The notes under the pieces are model-generated. The model did not search any database and had not been told where the DNA came from. It saw nothing but the letters and a program-made list of their open reading frames with translations. Positions 28,103-37,143 of a DNA stretch of 39,484 nt are shown piece by piece. The stretch is from Chitinophagaceae bacterium (GTDB lineage Bacteria > Bacteroidota > Bacteroidia > Chitinophagales > Chitinophagaceae), in NCBI GenBank assembly GCA_947454715.1, contig CANGMZ010000020.1, forward strand, positions 1 through 39,484. The letters run 5' to 3'. The first letter of the stretch is position 1; every line of letters begins with the position of its first letter. The position numbers and the translations under genes are program-made.

Positions 28103-28113
28103 GCTATAGTTTT

Positions 28114-28121
28114 CAAAAGTA
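28114..28121 (-). promoter_or_regulatory. -7-like element for the minus-strand ExbB-ExbD pair
   Basis: The minus strand reads TACTTTTG, matching TAnnTTTG, 12 nt before the start codon. No well-placed TTG was found upstream. Confidence 0.35.
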
Positions 28122-28225
28122 AATGTAATAATAATCAGCTTACAGAAACAGATAGGAAAGGTATTTTTAGGTACTAATAGTTGAACGTAAAGATCAGTTA
28201 ACTATTGTTTTGCTAAAGTTAAAAA

Positions 28226-31200
28226 TTATGCAGGTTTCACCGGGCTACCACCCCAATTAGTCGATGGTTGCAAATTTTCGCCCTTCATCACCAGCGATAG
28301 TGGATCAAGACCAACATCATTGCCTACCTCGCTATCATAGAGAATGATTGTACGAGCGCCTATGTTGCATCTTTTACCAATCTTAATTGGCCCAACCTTC
28401 ATCACTCTGTCTTCAAATAAGTGCGTCTGTGGTCCACAATCTTCATTCATAGCAGTATCATCGCCTATGCTTACCATATCAAACTCAGTAATATCTGTAG
28501 TGTTCATCCATACCCTCTTACCAATTTTCACCCCCATTAGACGAAGCAATATGGGTAGCCATGGTGTGCCTCTCATATAATCCAATACAAAGGGCACAGT
28601 CAAAGCTTCATAAGTAGATGTAATAGCTTCACTCACCCAAACCTTTGGTGTCCACATTGGCTTTTGTTCACTATTATATCTACGGACAAATACCCACTTC
28701 ATCACAAAAGTGACAAGGAATGCAGGCAGCCCCATATAATATAAATAGTAGATGGGCAATGTATATGCAATTTCCCACCAGTGTTTTTCAACAAGTAAAT
28801 CGTGAGAATATGCAATAAACAAAATACTGCAAATCAATATTGTTGTCTCAGGTATTAAAATACGTATAAACTCCACTATTGTTCTACCAAGTATGCGTGG
28901 AGGAGAAGGACGTAGCGTTTGTTCTGCCGGGAAAGTGCGACTTTCCTGCCGGCGAGGTAATGCTATTGCAGGTGAACCAAACCAATCTTTTGCTTTATCA
29001 CCCTCCAGTTGTTCCTTATTAGGAGGAGTAGACAAAACACCAATTAACATGCGACCGGGCAGATGATATCCTTGCGGAATCAATGCACTATTGCCTACAA
29101 AACTATTATTGCCAATTACCGTTTTTTCTAATATCAGCTGTTGCCCACGAACATCAGCCTCGCCAAGTGTTACCGCATCTGCAACAAATGCATTCTTACC
29201 AATTTCTAATAATGGATGAGTAACACTACTTGCAGTTGATATCTCCGTATTCTTACCCACCTTAGCACCTAAAGCCTTAAACCATAGACTAACAAATACT
29301 GTAGCATAAATGGGGTGTAAAACAATCAATGACAAACTCATTAACTGATCTGCAAACCATTTTCTCAGATAAAAACGGCTGTAAATAGGATATTTGCCCG
29401 GCTTAATACCCCATTGTAATAATCTGGTAAGTACAATAGTAACCAACGAGAAAATAATGATGTAACTCAGTGCTAATGATGGTGTCACAATCAAATAGCT
29501 AAAGTCATAATCCGGAGTTGAGTTATCCAGATCATTTAATATGATTACTGTTGGTAATAATGGCAGCAATATCACAAACGGGAACAACAGTAGCATAAAC
29601 AGGAATATGATGTTGTACATCAATTTCCTTGCTTTTGATACAAATAATGGCTGCGGTAAATCACTTATAGCTTTTGTCTCTTTGAGAACCGCCGGACTAC
29701 CTTGCCACACTTCGCCACTTTTTATAGTTTTACCTTCTTGTAAGAAGCTAAGATCTTGCAGCTCGCCCCAATCTTCGATAGTTGCACTGCCTGCAATTAT
29801 GGCACTGCTCCCCACATAAGCATGATCGCCTATGTGAATTTTACGCAATTTCAGTAAACCATCTTCTACATAAGCATTATTAAGTACAGCCTGCGAACTT
29901 AGGCTGGCATCGCTGCCTATCGTTACCAAATCTTCTGCACCAATGGTTATTGCCGCCAATTGAGCATCATTGGCCACCTTTACACCCAATCTTCTCAGGT
30001 AACCACAATACAAAGGAGTGCCATTCAAAAACTCTGATGGTAGTAATCGCTGAAAGGTTTTTACAAACCACCAACGGAAATAGTAAGTACCCCATAACGG
30101 ATAATCACCTTCCTTCATTTTACCTATCACCAACCACTTTACAGCAATATTCAAAGCTGTAAAGAATGGAGGAATAAGGAAGTATACACCTAACGCAGTT
30201 GCAATACCTAAACCTATATTTCCGGTATATTCTTTAATAGAATAATAGCCCAGATATGGAAAAAATATCTGTACTGCAAACAGGCCATATATAAGTAATA
30301 GGGATAGCGTTTGTGCAGCCCAGCATGTATAAAAGCGTGTTTTTGACACGCCGTTAAAAACACGCTTTTCTTTTGTTTTATCAACAGGCTTTGATTCCCA
30401 ATATTGTATCAGGTTACCAAGAGGTCTGTTTAGATAAATGTCTTTTAATGATGCCTGAGGGATATTAGCTTCTTTACGTAGTCTGGAAACAAATGAGGCA
30501 GCCAGTAAGGAATGCCCTCCCAAATCTGTAAAGAAATCTAATGATCCATCTATTTGCCTATTGGGGAAGTTCTTACGTAGTGCAGCTATGACTCTTTCTC
30601 CCAATGGAGCATCAAGATCAATGATCTCATCAGCCGCCGAAACAGAACTCTCCATGAGCATTGCCGGTACTGGTAGTGCCTTTCTATTAATTTTACCGCT
30701 CGGTAGGCGAGGCATTTCAGACAATTGCATTATAACACTTGGCACCATGTAAGATGGTAATACTTTTGCCAATGCATCACGAATGCTTTGCTGATTCATA
30801 TTAACAGGGTCGTCGCAAACCACATAGCCGGCAAGGTGATCCTGTCCATTTATGTCTTTCTTCACCGCAACCGCTGCTGCAGTAATATCAGTTAACGCAC
30901 TTAACTGGGTCTCAATTTCGCCTAATTCTATTCTATAACCTCTTAATTTTATTTGATCATCAAGTCGACCTTGAAAGTCTATACTACCATCCGGATTTAT
31001 AATTGCTGCATCACCGGTACGATATACCGTATCTCCGGGAAGAGCAGAAAGTCCGGCTGGCTTAGGAACAAATTTATCTATGGTAAGATCAGGTCGGTTT
31101 ACATATCCGTGAGAAACCCCCGGGCCGGTTATCACCAACTCTCCACGCTCCCCTACCGGTAGTAAGTTTAGTTGTTCATCAACTACTGCAAGGTTATAGT

Positions 31201-32164
31201 TCGGTAGTGGTTGCCCGATAGTTATTGGATCACCAGGTTTCAATGTGGTAATAGTAGCAGTTACTGTTGTTTCAGTAGGGCCGTAGCTATTAAAAAACTG
31301 CCTTGCCGGAACTGACCAACGAGATACTACCTGTGCAGTACAGGCCTCTCCACCGGCATTTACCAGTCTTATGAGCGGGATATCGTCATTCATTACCGCA
31401 AGCAAACTTGGGACAGTATGTAAAACTGTAATATGCTCCTTGCGCAATACTTCATCAAGTTCATCGATAGATTTAGTGGTAGTAGCATCCGCCACCCAAA
31501 GTGTAGCACCAGCTAAATAGCTGATCCAAACCTCTTCGCACCACATATCGAAAGACACAGAAAACCCTTGGTATACTTTATCTGAAGCACGTATTTCTAA
31601 TATTGTTTGCTCTGCTCTAACAAAATGGCAAATCATTCTGTGAGTAATGGGAATACCTTTGGGTTTACCCGTACTGCCTGAAGTATACAGCACATAAGCC
31701 CAGTTATCAGGAGCAGGACCTGTAGTTACTTCAATTTTGTCTGTAGTCTGTGGTTGAGTTACTACTTGAAAAACAGGACAATCAATGCTTAACTCCCCAT
31801 CACTGATGCAAGCTTTTGCCTGTACTTCTTCCAGAACAGTCTCTACTCGCTCTGCAGGCATTTCTCTGTCAAGTGGCACATAAGCCGCACCTGCCTTTAC
31901 AATACCCAAAACAGCAATATGTAATTCCAATCCTCTTGGCCACCATAGACCTATTGCGTCACCCGGCACAATACCTTTTGATACCAAGTCGGCAGCCATT
32001 GCATCACTCCAACGATCTAACTCGGCATAAGTAACCGAACGGTCACCAAAAATAAGTGCCGTTTTAGAACTATGTTTTTGCACGGAACTCCTGAAGATAC
32101 CTGCAAGAGTTTCTTCTAATAAGAGATCGGGCCGTTGAATTCCTAGTACTATACCGGGAGGCAT
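28226..32164 (-). CDS. Pls/PosA-family membrane NRPS (epsilon-poly-L-lysine synthetase-like)
   Basis: A 1312-residue synthetase. The adenylation domain (~20-500) has core motifs LYTSGSTGKPKGIPITH, NSYGPTETTVTAT, YRTGD and LPSGKINRKAL. The carrier domain (~515-585) has the phosphopantetheine Ser S552 in DLGGHSLLAAS. Then come six membrane segments (~613-635, 645-670, 848-878, 890-915, 1100-1118, 1128-1155) and three soluble domains rich in hexapeptide-like IG repeats (~700-845, 935-1075, 1175-1312), each ending near W-x-GSP. No classical condensation or thioesterase domain is present. This layout and length closely match Streptomyces epsilon-poly-L-lysine synthetase (Pls), where the C-terminal domains join activated Lys into a chain of 25-35 residues. 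By-eye alignment to GrsA gives specificity residues D-M-E-H-V-A-S-V-T-K; the acidic E at position 239 suits a basic amino acid. Substrate and product remain inference. Confidence 0.9.
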   Translation of the reverse strand: MPPGIVLGIQRPDLLLEETLAGIFRSSVQKHSSKTALIFGDRSVTYAELDRWSDAMAADLVSKGIVPGDAIGLWWPRGLELHIAVLGIVKAGAAYVPLDREMPAERVETVLEEVQAKACISDGELSIDCPVFQVVTQPQTTDKIEVTTGPAPDNWAYVLYTSGSTGKPKGIPITHRMICHFVRAEQTILEIRASDKVYQGFSVSFDMWCEEVWISYLAGATLWVADATTTKSIDELDEVLRKEHITVLHTVPSLLAVMNDDIPLIRLVNAGGEACTAQVVSRWSVPARQFFNSYGPTETTVTATITTLKPGDPITIGQPLPNYNLAVVDEQLNLLPVGERGELVITGPGVSHGYVNRPDLTIDKFVPKPAGLSALPGDTVYRTGDAAIINPDGSIDFQGRLDDQIKLRGYRIELGEIETQLSALTDITAAAVAVKKDINGQDHLAGYVVCDDPVNMNQQSIRDALAKVLPSYMVPSVIMQLSEMPRLPSGKINRKALPVPAMLMESSVSAADEIIDLDAPLGERVIAALRKNFPNRQIDGSLDFFTDLGGHSLLAASFVSRLRKEANIPQASLKDIYLNRPLGNLIQYWESKPVDKTKEKRVFNGVSKTRFYTCWAAQTLSLLLIYGLFAVQIFFPYLGYYSIKEYTGNIGLGIATALGVYFLIPPFFTALNIAVKWLVIGKMKEGDYPLWGTYYFRWWFVKTFQRLLPSEFLNGTPLYCGYLRRLGVKVANDAQLAAITIGAEDLVTIGSDASLSSQAVLNNAYVEDGLLKLRKIHIGDHAYVGSSAIIAGSATIEDWGELQDLSFLQEGKTIKSGEVWQGSPAVLKETKAISDLPQPLFVSKARKLMYNIIFLFMLLLFPFVILLPLLPTVIILNDLDNSTPDYDFSYLIVTPSLALSYIIIFSLVTIVLTRLLQWGIKPGKYPIYSRFYLRKWFADQLMSLSLIVLHPIYATVFVSLWFKALGAKVGKNTEISTASSVTHPLLEIGKNAFVADAVTLGEADVRGQQLILEKTVIGNNSFVGNSALIPQGYHLPGRMLIGVLSTPPNKEQLEGDKAKDWFGSPAIALPRRQESRTFPAEQTLRPSPPRILGRTIVEFIRILIPETTILICSILFIAYSHDLLVEKHWWEIAYTLPIYYLYYMGLPAFLVTFVMKWVFVRRYNSEQKPMWTPKVWVSEAITSTYEALTVPFVLDYMRGTPWLPILLRLMGVKIGKRVWMNTTDITEFDMVSIGDDTAMNEDCGPQTHLFEDRVMKVGPIKIGKRCNIGARTIILYDSEVGNDVGLDPLSLVMKGENLQPSTNWGGSPVKPA

Positions 32165-32382
32165 TTAAATTATTGAAATGTAAAAATGAATAGTTGTATT
32201 ATGAGCGAAATGTACAACAATATCTTTTATCGCAGGTCAAATTTCGGCTATTTTCATGCCATATTTTCATTCCTATTCAAATAAATGTAAAACAGATATA
32301 ACCGTACAAATTTCGATACAAAAATTTGCACAATAATTAGAAAAGATATCTGTAGATAAAAGCAATATTCAGTATTCATTTT

Positions 32383-32390
32383 TACTTTTG
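32383..32390 (+). promoter_or_regulatory. -7-like element for trmH
   Basis: TACTTTTG matches TAnnTTTG and lies 31 nt before the trmH ATG. No TTG at the usual spacing was seen. The rest of the 32165-32421 divergent gap shows no recognisable promoter for the NRPS gene. Confidence 0.4.
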
Positions 32391-32421
32391 CAGGAAGTTA
32401 AAATTATCAGCCACACTTAGT

Positions 32422-33021
32422 ATGACACCCGAAAGAGAAGCCAAAATACTTCATGTCCTCAACCGTCGCCAACCTGACTTAGCGATTGTGATGGAAAATG
32501 TCAATGACCCACATAATATATTTGCAGTAATGCGCACATGTGAAGCTGTTGGTGTTCAAAACATTTATGTACTCAATACAGTGGTCAGTAACAGATACAA
32601 ACATTTCGGCAAAAAGAGCAGTTCAAGTGCTGCAGGATGGCTCACTATTCATGAATATGACGATACAGACAAGTGCATGAAGGATATTAAAGCTCGTTAT
32701 GGCAAAATATTCGCTACACATCTGGGTGTTGAATCTCACTCTTTATATGATCTGAACCTAACAGAAAGCGTTGCGTTAGTTTTTGGCAATGAACATGCAG
32801 GTGTAACTGACGAATGCCTTGCGTATTGCGATGGTAACTTTATTATACCTCAGGTGGGCATGGTACAATCACTTAATATCTCAGTAGCATGTGCTGTAAC
32901 TTTATATGAGGCATTCAGACAACGGCAGGTTGCCGGCTTCTATAATGGTGAATTAAGACTTGGGCCTGAAGAAGCAAAAGCAGTTGGCGAAAAGTGGAAA
33001 TATTACACTCCTGAAGAATAA
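32422..33021 (+). CDS. trmH: tRNA (guanosine-2'-O-)-methyltransferase TrmH (SpoU family)
   Basis: A 199-residue SPOUT methyltransferase forming Gm18 in the D-loop of tRNAs. The N-terminus MTPEREAKILHVLNRRQPDL is the TrmH-specific lead. The three SpoU motifs are present: motif 1 DPHNIFAVMRTCEA with its Asn and Arg, motif 2 ALVFGNEHAGVTDE, and motif 3 IIPQVGMVQSLNISVACAVT, which forms the knot and binds SAM. It is shorter at the C-terminus than E. coli TrmH, ending soon after the knot. It stands alone, divergent from the NRPS and convergent with the phosphate genes. Confidence 0.92.
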   Translation: MTPEREAKILHVLNRRQPDLAIVMENVNDPHNIFAVMRTCEAVGVQNIYVLNTVVSNRYKHFGKKSSSSAAGWLTIHEYDDTDKCMKDIKARYGKIFATHLGVESHSLYDLNLTESVALVFGNEHAGVTDECLAYCDGNFIIPQVGMVQSLNISVACAVTLYEAFRQRQVAGFYNGELRLGPEEAKAVGEKWKYYTPEE

Positions 33022-33025
33022 AGAA

Positions 33026-33054
33026 AAACCCGGAAATATCAAATTTCCGGGTTT
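33026..33054. terminator. Bidirectional terminator between trmH and the PiT gene
   Basis: AAACCCGGAAAT (33026-33037) pairs perfectly with ATTTCCGGGTTT (33043-33054) across a 5-nt loop. It lies 4 nt after the trmH stop and 22 nt beyond the convergent PiT stop, with A/T-rich flanks. Confidence 0.8.
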
Positions 33055-33075
33055 CTTATTAGGTATATCCTTATG

Positions 33076-34275
33076 TTACTTTACAAATAAGTTGACAATA
33101 TAAAAAATAATTGCAGCCATTAATCCGCTGATTGGAATCGTAATAATCCATGCCCAAAGTAAGTTAATGGTAACACCCCAGCGTACAGCTGATAAACGTT
33201 TCGTTGCTCCTACGCCAATAATAGAACCTGTAATAGTGTGAGTTGTACTCACCGGTATCTTCAGATTTTCTGTTAAGAACAATGTAATAGCACCAGCTGT
33301 TTCTGCCGCAACACCTTCAAAAGGAGTAACCTTAGTGATGCGCGTACCCATTGTTTTAATGATTTTCATACCACCACTCAATGTACCAACAGAAATAGCA
33401 GTATAACAAGCAAGAGGAACCCAAACAGGCATTTGTTCAAAATGCTGAATATAATTACCACTGATTAATGCCACAGTAATAATACCCATAACTTTTTGTG
33501 CATCGTTACCGCCATGACCAATACTGAATGCGGCAGATGATACTAACTGAAAGCGTTTTAAATACAGGTTAGCTCTGGCAGTATTCAATGAACCTAAGAA
33601 CATTGTAAAAACACTGATTGATACAAGAATAAAGCAAAGCAGCATCCATTTGAAATTCTTGCCTTCCATTATTACGTTCATGTAATAACTATCAAAGTGC
33701 CCTTTAAGTTTTGTAGGATCCTTTTCTATTACACTGAATAAGAAATACAATACTGCTACTATTACAATTGAAGATACTAATTTGGGCCAAAGGCTTTTTC
33801 TGAATGAATATATAAACCACAATGAAATAATAAATGCGATTATCATACCCATAAACGGAGCTATTACAATGAAACTCACGGTTTTAATAATTGGTTCTGA
33901 GTTAACTGCACCAAAACCGGCATGAGCAATGGCTGCACCTGCAAAACCTCCAATCAAAGTATGTGAAGAACTTGAAGGAATACCAAACCACCAGGTAAGT
34001 AAATTCCAAATAATAGCAGCAATCAGACCAGACATAATTACAGGAAGTGTAATAAAACTTTCCTGAACAGTTTTTGCAATTGTATTAGCAACACCGTGAT
34101 CTTTAAAAATGAAAAAGGCAACAAAATTGAATACTGCCGCCCATACTACTGCTTGAAGCGGAGTAAGCACCTTTGTGGAAACAATTGTAGCTATTGAATT
34201 AGCAGCATCATGAAAACCATTAATATAATCAAAGCCAAGGGCAAGTACAATAATAACTATTAATAATACAGACAT
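33076..34275 (-). CDS. PiT-family inorganic phosphate transporter
   Basis: A 399-residue inner-membrane carrier for low-affinity, cation-coupled phosphate uptake. The two inverted halves each carry the family signature: GFDYINGFHDAANSIATIVS and FGIPSSSSHTLIGG in the first, SIGHGGNDAQKVMGI and KIPVSTTHTITGSI in the second. About ten hydrophobic segments are visible. The conserved Asn/Asp pairs of both halves are intact. The start lies 9 nt after the stop of a DUF47 gene, the usual partner of PiT, so the two are co-transcribed. Confidence 0.93.
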   Translation of the reverse strand: MSVLLIVIIVLALGFDYINGFHDAANSIATIVSTKVLTPLQAVVWAAVFNFVAFFIFKDHGVANTIAKTVQESFITLPVIMSGLIAAIIWNLLTWWFGIPSSSSHTLIGGFAGAAIAHAGFGAVNSEPIIKTVSFIVIAPFMGMIIAFIISLWFIYSFRKSLWPKLVSSIVIVAVLYFLFSVIEKDPTKLKGHFDSYYMNVIMEGKNFKWMLLCFILVSISVFTMFLGSLNTARANLYLKRFQLVSSAAFSIGHGGNDAQKVMGIITVALISGNYIQHFEQMPVWVPLACYTAISVGTLSGGMKIIKTMGTRITKVTPFEGVAAETAGAITLFLTENLKIPVSTTHTITGSIIGVGATKRLSAVRWGVTINLLWAWIITIPISGLMAAIIFYIVNLFVK

Positions 34276-34284
34276 AGCCCGAAC

Positions 34285-34932
34285 TTAAGAATATTTAATG
34301 ATGATAGACTCTACTACATTAGCGGCATCTTCGCACTTATCAGTTACAACTTCAAGCATTTGGAAGATATCTTTTTGTTTAATCAGCTCAACAGCAGACA
34401 TATTTGATGAGAATAATTTAAGCATAGTCAAATCAAGAAGATCATCAGCATTATTCTCTAAACTATTGATAGCTACACAAGCCTCGGTAATCCCTTTAAG
34501 ATCCTTCATATCTCTTAATGAGTATATAGAAGAATTGATTGCTTTTACTGATTTTGAGATAATTTCAGCAAATGCAGACAATGTATTGAATTCATCAACG
34601 ATTTGATAGTTTACTACACGTTTAGCAGCACCCCACATATAATCAGCAATATCATCAAGTGATGTTGCTAAGTAGTGAATATCTTCTCTATCTAATGGAG
34701 TAATAAAATTCTGACCTAATTCAATAAAAATCTCATGAGTTATCTCATCGAGCTTATGCTCCATTTCTTCGAGTTTTCTAAGTGATGCATCTCTCTTAGA
34801 TAAATCTGTCTCTTTTAATGCAGCACTAAAAAGATCACTCATTTGAACAAGGTTAGTAGCAACCTGCTCAAATAAATTGAAGAAAATCTTATCCTTTGGT
34901 AGAAAAATTTTTAAAATTGAACCGAATGACAT
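34285..34932 (-). CDS. DUF47 (PhoU-like) phosphate transport accessory protein
   Basis: A 215-residue, all-helical cytoplasmic protein of the DUF47/UPF0111 family. Landmarks: FFNLFEQVATNLVQMSDLFS, KLEEMEHKLDEITHEIF, FITPLDREDIHYLATSLDDI with the E/D-rich metal-binding pattern, and the late NADDLLDLTMLKLFS segment. Proteins of this type sit next to PiT transporters and are thought to regulate them. A -7-like TAGTTTTG (CAAAACTA at 34960-34967) lies ~28 nt upstream on the minus strand. Confidence 0.92.
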   Translation of the reverse strand: MSFGSILKIFLPKDKIFFNLFEQVATNLVQMSDLFSAALKETDLSKRDASLRKLEEMEHKLDEITHEIFIELGQNFITPLDREDIHYLATSLDDIADYMWGAAKRVVNYQIVDEFNTLSAFAEIISKSVKAINSSIYSLRDMKDLKGITEACVAINSLENNADDLLDLTMLKLFSSNMSAVELIKQKDIFQMLEVVTDKCEDAANVVESIIIKYS

Positions 34933-34959
34933 AAAATGTTTAGTATTAGATATTCGTCA

Positions 34960-34967
34960 CAAAACTA
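34960..34967 (-). promoter_or_regulatory. -7-like element for DUF47-PiT
   Basis: The minus strand reads TAGTTTTG, matching TAnnTTTG, giving a predicted leader of ~20 nt. The closest TTG is 25 nt upstream, longer than the ideal spacing. Confidence 0.4.
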
Positions 34968-35088
34968 TCGTCATAATTTGGGCTTTACTAACCAAAAACA
35001 ACTCTTAATAATTTGGTAACATAAAGATGACAGACAAAATTGATTTTGATTATGTTTTAGTAATATAGACTAACTAAAAACTTATTAT

Positions 35089-36291
35089 TTAAAAATTAAC
35101 CTGAGCTTGTAATCTCAACAAATTACCTTTTTGTAAATTGTCCTGATTTTTATAGTCTTCAAATCGTCTTGAAGAAATTGTATACTGGGCTGTGAGTTCA
35201 AAATTCTTAATCGGCAACCATTCAATACCACCCTCGAACTCATTAACTGTATAGCTTCTAGCATCAAGCTCATTCTTTTTACCACCAGAGTAATATTGTA
35301 ATCTTACAAATGGATAAATATATTGTTTTTTGTATTTCATTGCATAATTGAACAAAATATATCCTCCCTGCAATTTTTTATCTTCGATTGAATCTGTAAC
35401 CTTGATAAATTCCGGACCAACTCCAATATTATATTCAGCCTGAATACCAAATGGACGTGGATATAAAACAAAACTAGCAGCTGCACGTTGATCTAGATAA
35501 CTTCTATCATACTTCACTTTTACCCCTGTTGACATTTGATCTGTTGCAATAACATAATGACCCGTATATGCTTGCAATGAAGGTTCAATAATTTGGTTAC
35601 CAATTTTGAATGGATACGCGACTCTCCCTACAACATGCAATTCATTATTTAGTTCAGGCTTGTCAAGCGTTTGTCCATTAAATACACCAAATGCAACTAC
35701 CCCATAATCACCAGATCCTTTCATACGGTCATTAGACATATCTGCAAATCGTTTTTTCACATTGGTTGGAGACCAATAGAATAATGCAGCCAAATCATGC
35801 TCATTTGGTATTCCACTATTTATTGCATCAGACCTATCTAGCGGTGAACGGAATTGACTCGACTGCATATTTTCAAAACCATAAGGGACTTTACTCTGCC
35901 CCAACCTGATGCGAAATTCATTTTTCTTATCAAGCCCCAAATCCATGAACGCATCTCTCAATTGCCCATAGTTTAGACCGCTAGTTGAAGCCGCACTAAC
36001 TAAGTCTTCGTGAATGAGAAAATAAACACGCTCACTCACTTGACCGTAAAATATCAAACGGGCTCTTCTCAAAAATAGACCACCATCGTCTCCCATTGAC
36101 TTATCACAAGCTTCACATTTTAGTTTTGGGTTAGTTTCTAACAATCGGTTATATCGAAACTGTACAAAACCTCTAAAAGAAACATTATCATACCAATGTG
36201 TCCCTTTTTGAAAATCTCCTTTAATAGAGTCTGCCTGCTGTGCGTTAGTTACGAATGGCAGAAATAATGAAAATAATAATAATTTCTTCAC
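35089..36291 (-). CDS. Outer-membrane porin of the OprO/OprP (phosphate-selective) type
   Basis: A 400-residue exported beta-barrel. A signal peptide (MKKLLLFSLFLPFVTNAQ) is followed by alternating amphipathic strands throughout and a C-terminal Phe (LRLQAQVNF), the usual outer-membrane assembly signal. The OprO/P family pattern is present: SFRGFVQFRYNRL near the start, DDGGLFLRRARLIFYGQVSE, RIRLGQSKVPYGFENMQSS and RSDAINSG. Substrate choice cannot be read from sequence, but its position next to DUF47-PiT strongly favours phosphate. A 157-bp gap and its own promoter suggest separate but co-regulated transcription. The small CEACDK motif near residue 58-63 is unusual. Confidence 0.87.
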   Translation of the reverse strand: MKKLLLFSLFLPFVTNAQQADSIKGDFQKGTHWYDNVSFRGFVQFRYNRLLETNPKLKCEACDKSMGDDGGLFLRRARLIFYGQVSERVYFLIHEDLVSAASTSGLNYGQLRDAFMDLGLDKKNEFRIRLGQSKVPYGFENMQSSQFRSPLDRSDAINSGIPNEHDLAALFYWSPTNVKKRFADMSNDRMKGSGDYGVVAFGVFNGQTLDKPELNNELHVVGRVAYPFKIGNQIIEPSLQAYTGHYVIATDQMSTGVKVKYDRSYLDQRAAASFVLYPRPFGIQAEYNIGVGPEFIKVTDSIEDKKLQGGYILFNYAMKYKKQYIYPFVRLQYYSGGKKNELDARSYTVNEFEGGIEWLPIKNFELTAQYTISSRRFEDYKNQDNLQKGNLLRLQAQVNF

Positions 36292-36309
36292 AATTACTTA
36301 ATGTTTAAG

Positions 36310-36338
36310 CAAAGATAGATTTGTAAATAATCATTCAA
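36310..36338 (-). promoter_or_regulatory. Promoter of the porin gene
   Basis: On the minus strand, TTG (36338-36336), an 18-nt spacer and TATCTTTG (36317-36310). The element is identical to that of exbB. Predicted leader ~12 nt. Confidence 0.6.
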
Positions 36339-36571
36339 TGTAAACTCATCGTTACGTAATTGTGACTTTTATATTATATAATTGTTAAGTGGTGCGAAAA
36401 TTATTGCAATAATGAAAAGATTAATTAAGAACACAACATACGCTCAATATCATCAATTTCTGCTGCTGCTATTCAACTAACAATTTTGAAAAGCATATCC
36501 TTTGCAGAAAACATTTCAACATTCAAAACTTTTTATATCTTTACTGTTGTTATATCCTAAAACTCTCATCT

Positions 36572-37117
36572 ATGCTTAAATTAAAGCTACTGATTATCTT
36601 TTTGATGGGCACTACCCTTGCATTAGTTTCCTGCTCACAACCCAATAGCAATATTGTAAATATTAAAAGAAGCATAAAAAGTAATATTTCCATCACATTT
36701 AATGGTAAAACTTATCATGATACTGCTACTGATTATTATGTTCTTAATGGGTATATAGATAATAGTGGTATTTACTATTTTTCAGATTATTTACAAACAA
36801 AACGTATATCACTTAATATAGTTACAGAGCATCTAAACTGCAGTATTTTTGGAAGTAAAAGAGATTTGATAACAAATACCGGAACTTATACACTTGGAAC
36901 TGCTGTACAAGGTTTTGATCATGCAACTTTCGGAACATTCGATATGACAGACTTAGTGGATTATATATATTACACTATATATCCCGATACAACATCTTCT
37001 CACATAAATATAACAGATGTCTCCTCAGGACTTATGAAAGGCACATTTAATGTCAAATTAATGACCTACGACAGTACTATTTATCCCGCAACCGGTGAAT
37101 TTACAATACTACAATAA
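36572..37117 (+). CDS. Tandem lipoprotein paralogue 1, function unknown
   Basis: A 181-residue predicted lipoprotein: hydrophobic leader, lipobox TLALVSC (Cys21), then an all-beta-looking body. It shares with the two following genes the motif FNGKTYHDT near residue 48, NTGTYTLG near 107, a YGT/FGTF-x-x-x-D-x-xD strand and the final GTFNVKLM...G-F. It lacks the DSNRYYxCY motif present in the other two and is therefore the most diverged copy. The overall pattern, a small secreted beta protein opening with an INGxTY strand and closing with a G-x-F-N-F/V strand, recalls Bacteroidota lipoproteins of the DUF6252 sort, but I do not assign it. No Bacteroidota promoter with good spacing was found upstream. 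Confidence 0.8.
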   Translation: MLKLKLLIIFLMGTTLALVSCSQPNSNIVNIKRSIKSNISITFNGKTYHDTATDYYVLNGYIDNSGIYYFSDYLQTKRISLNIVTEHLNCSIFGSKRDLITNTGTYTLGTAVQGFDHATFGTFDMTDLVDYIYYTIYPDTTSSHINITDVSSGLMKGTFNVKLMTYDSTIYPATGEFTILQ

Positions 37118-37143
37118 CCTTTAATAACCCTAAAAATTTAAGT

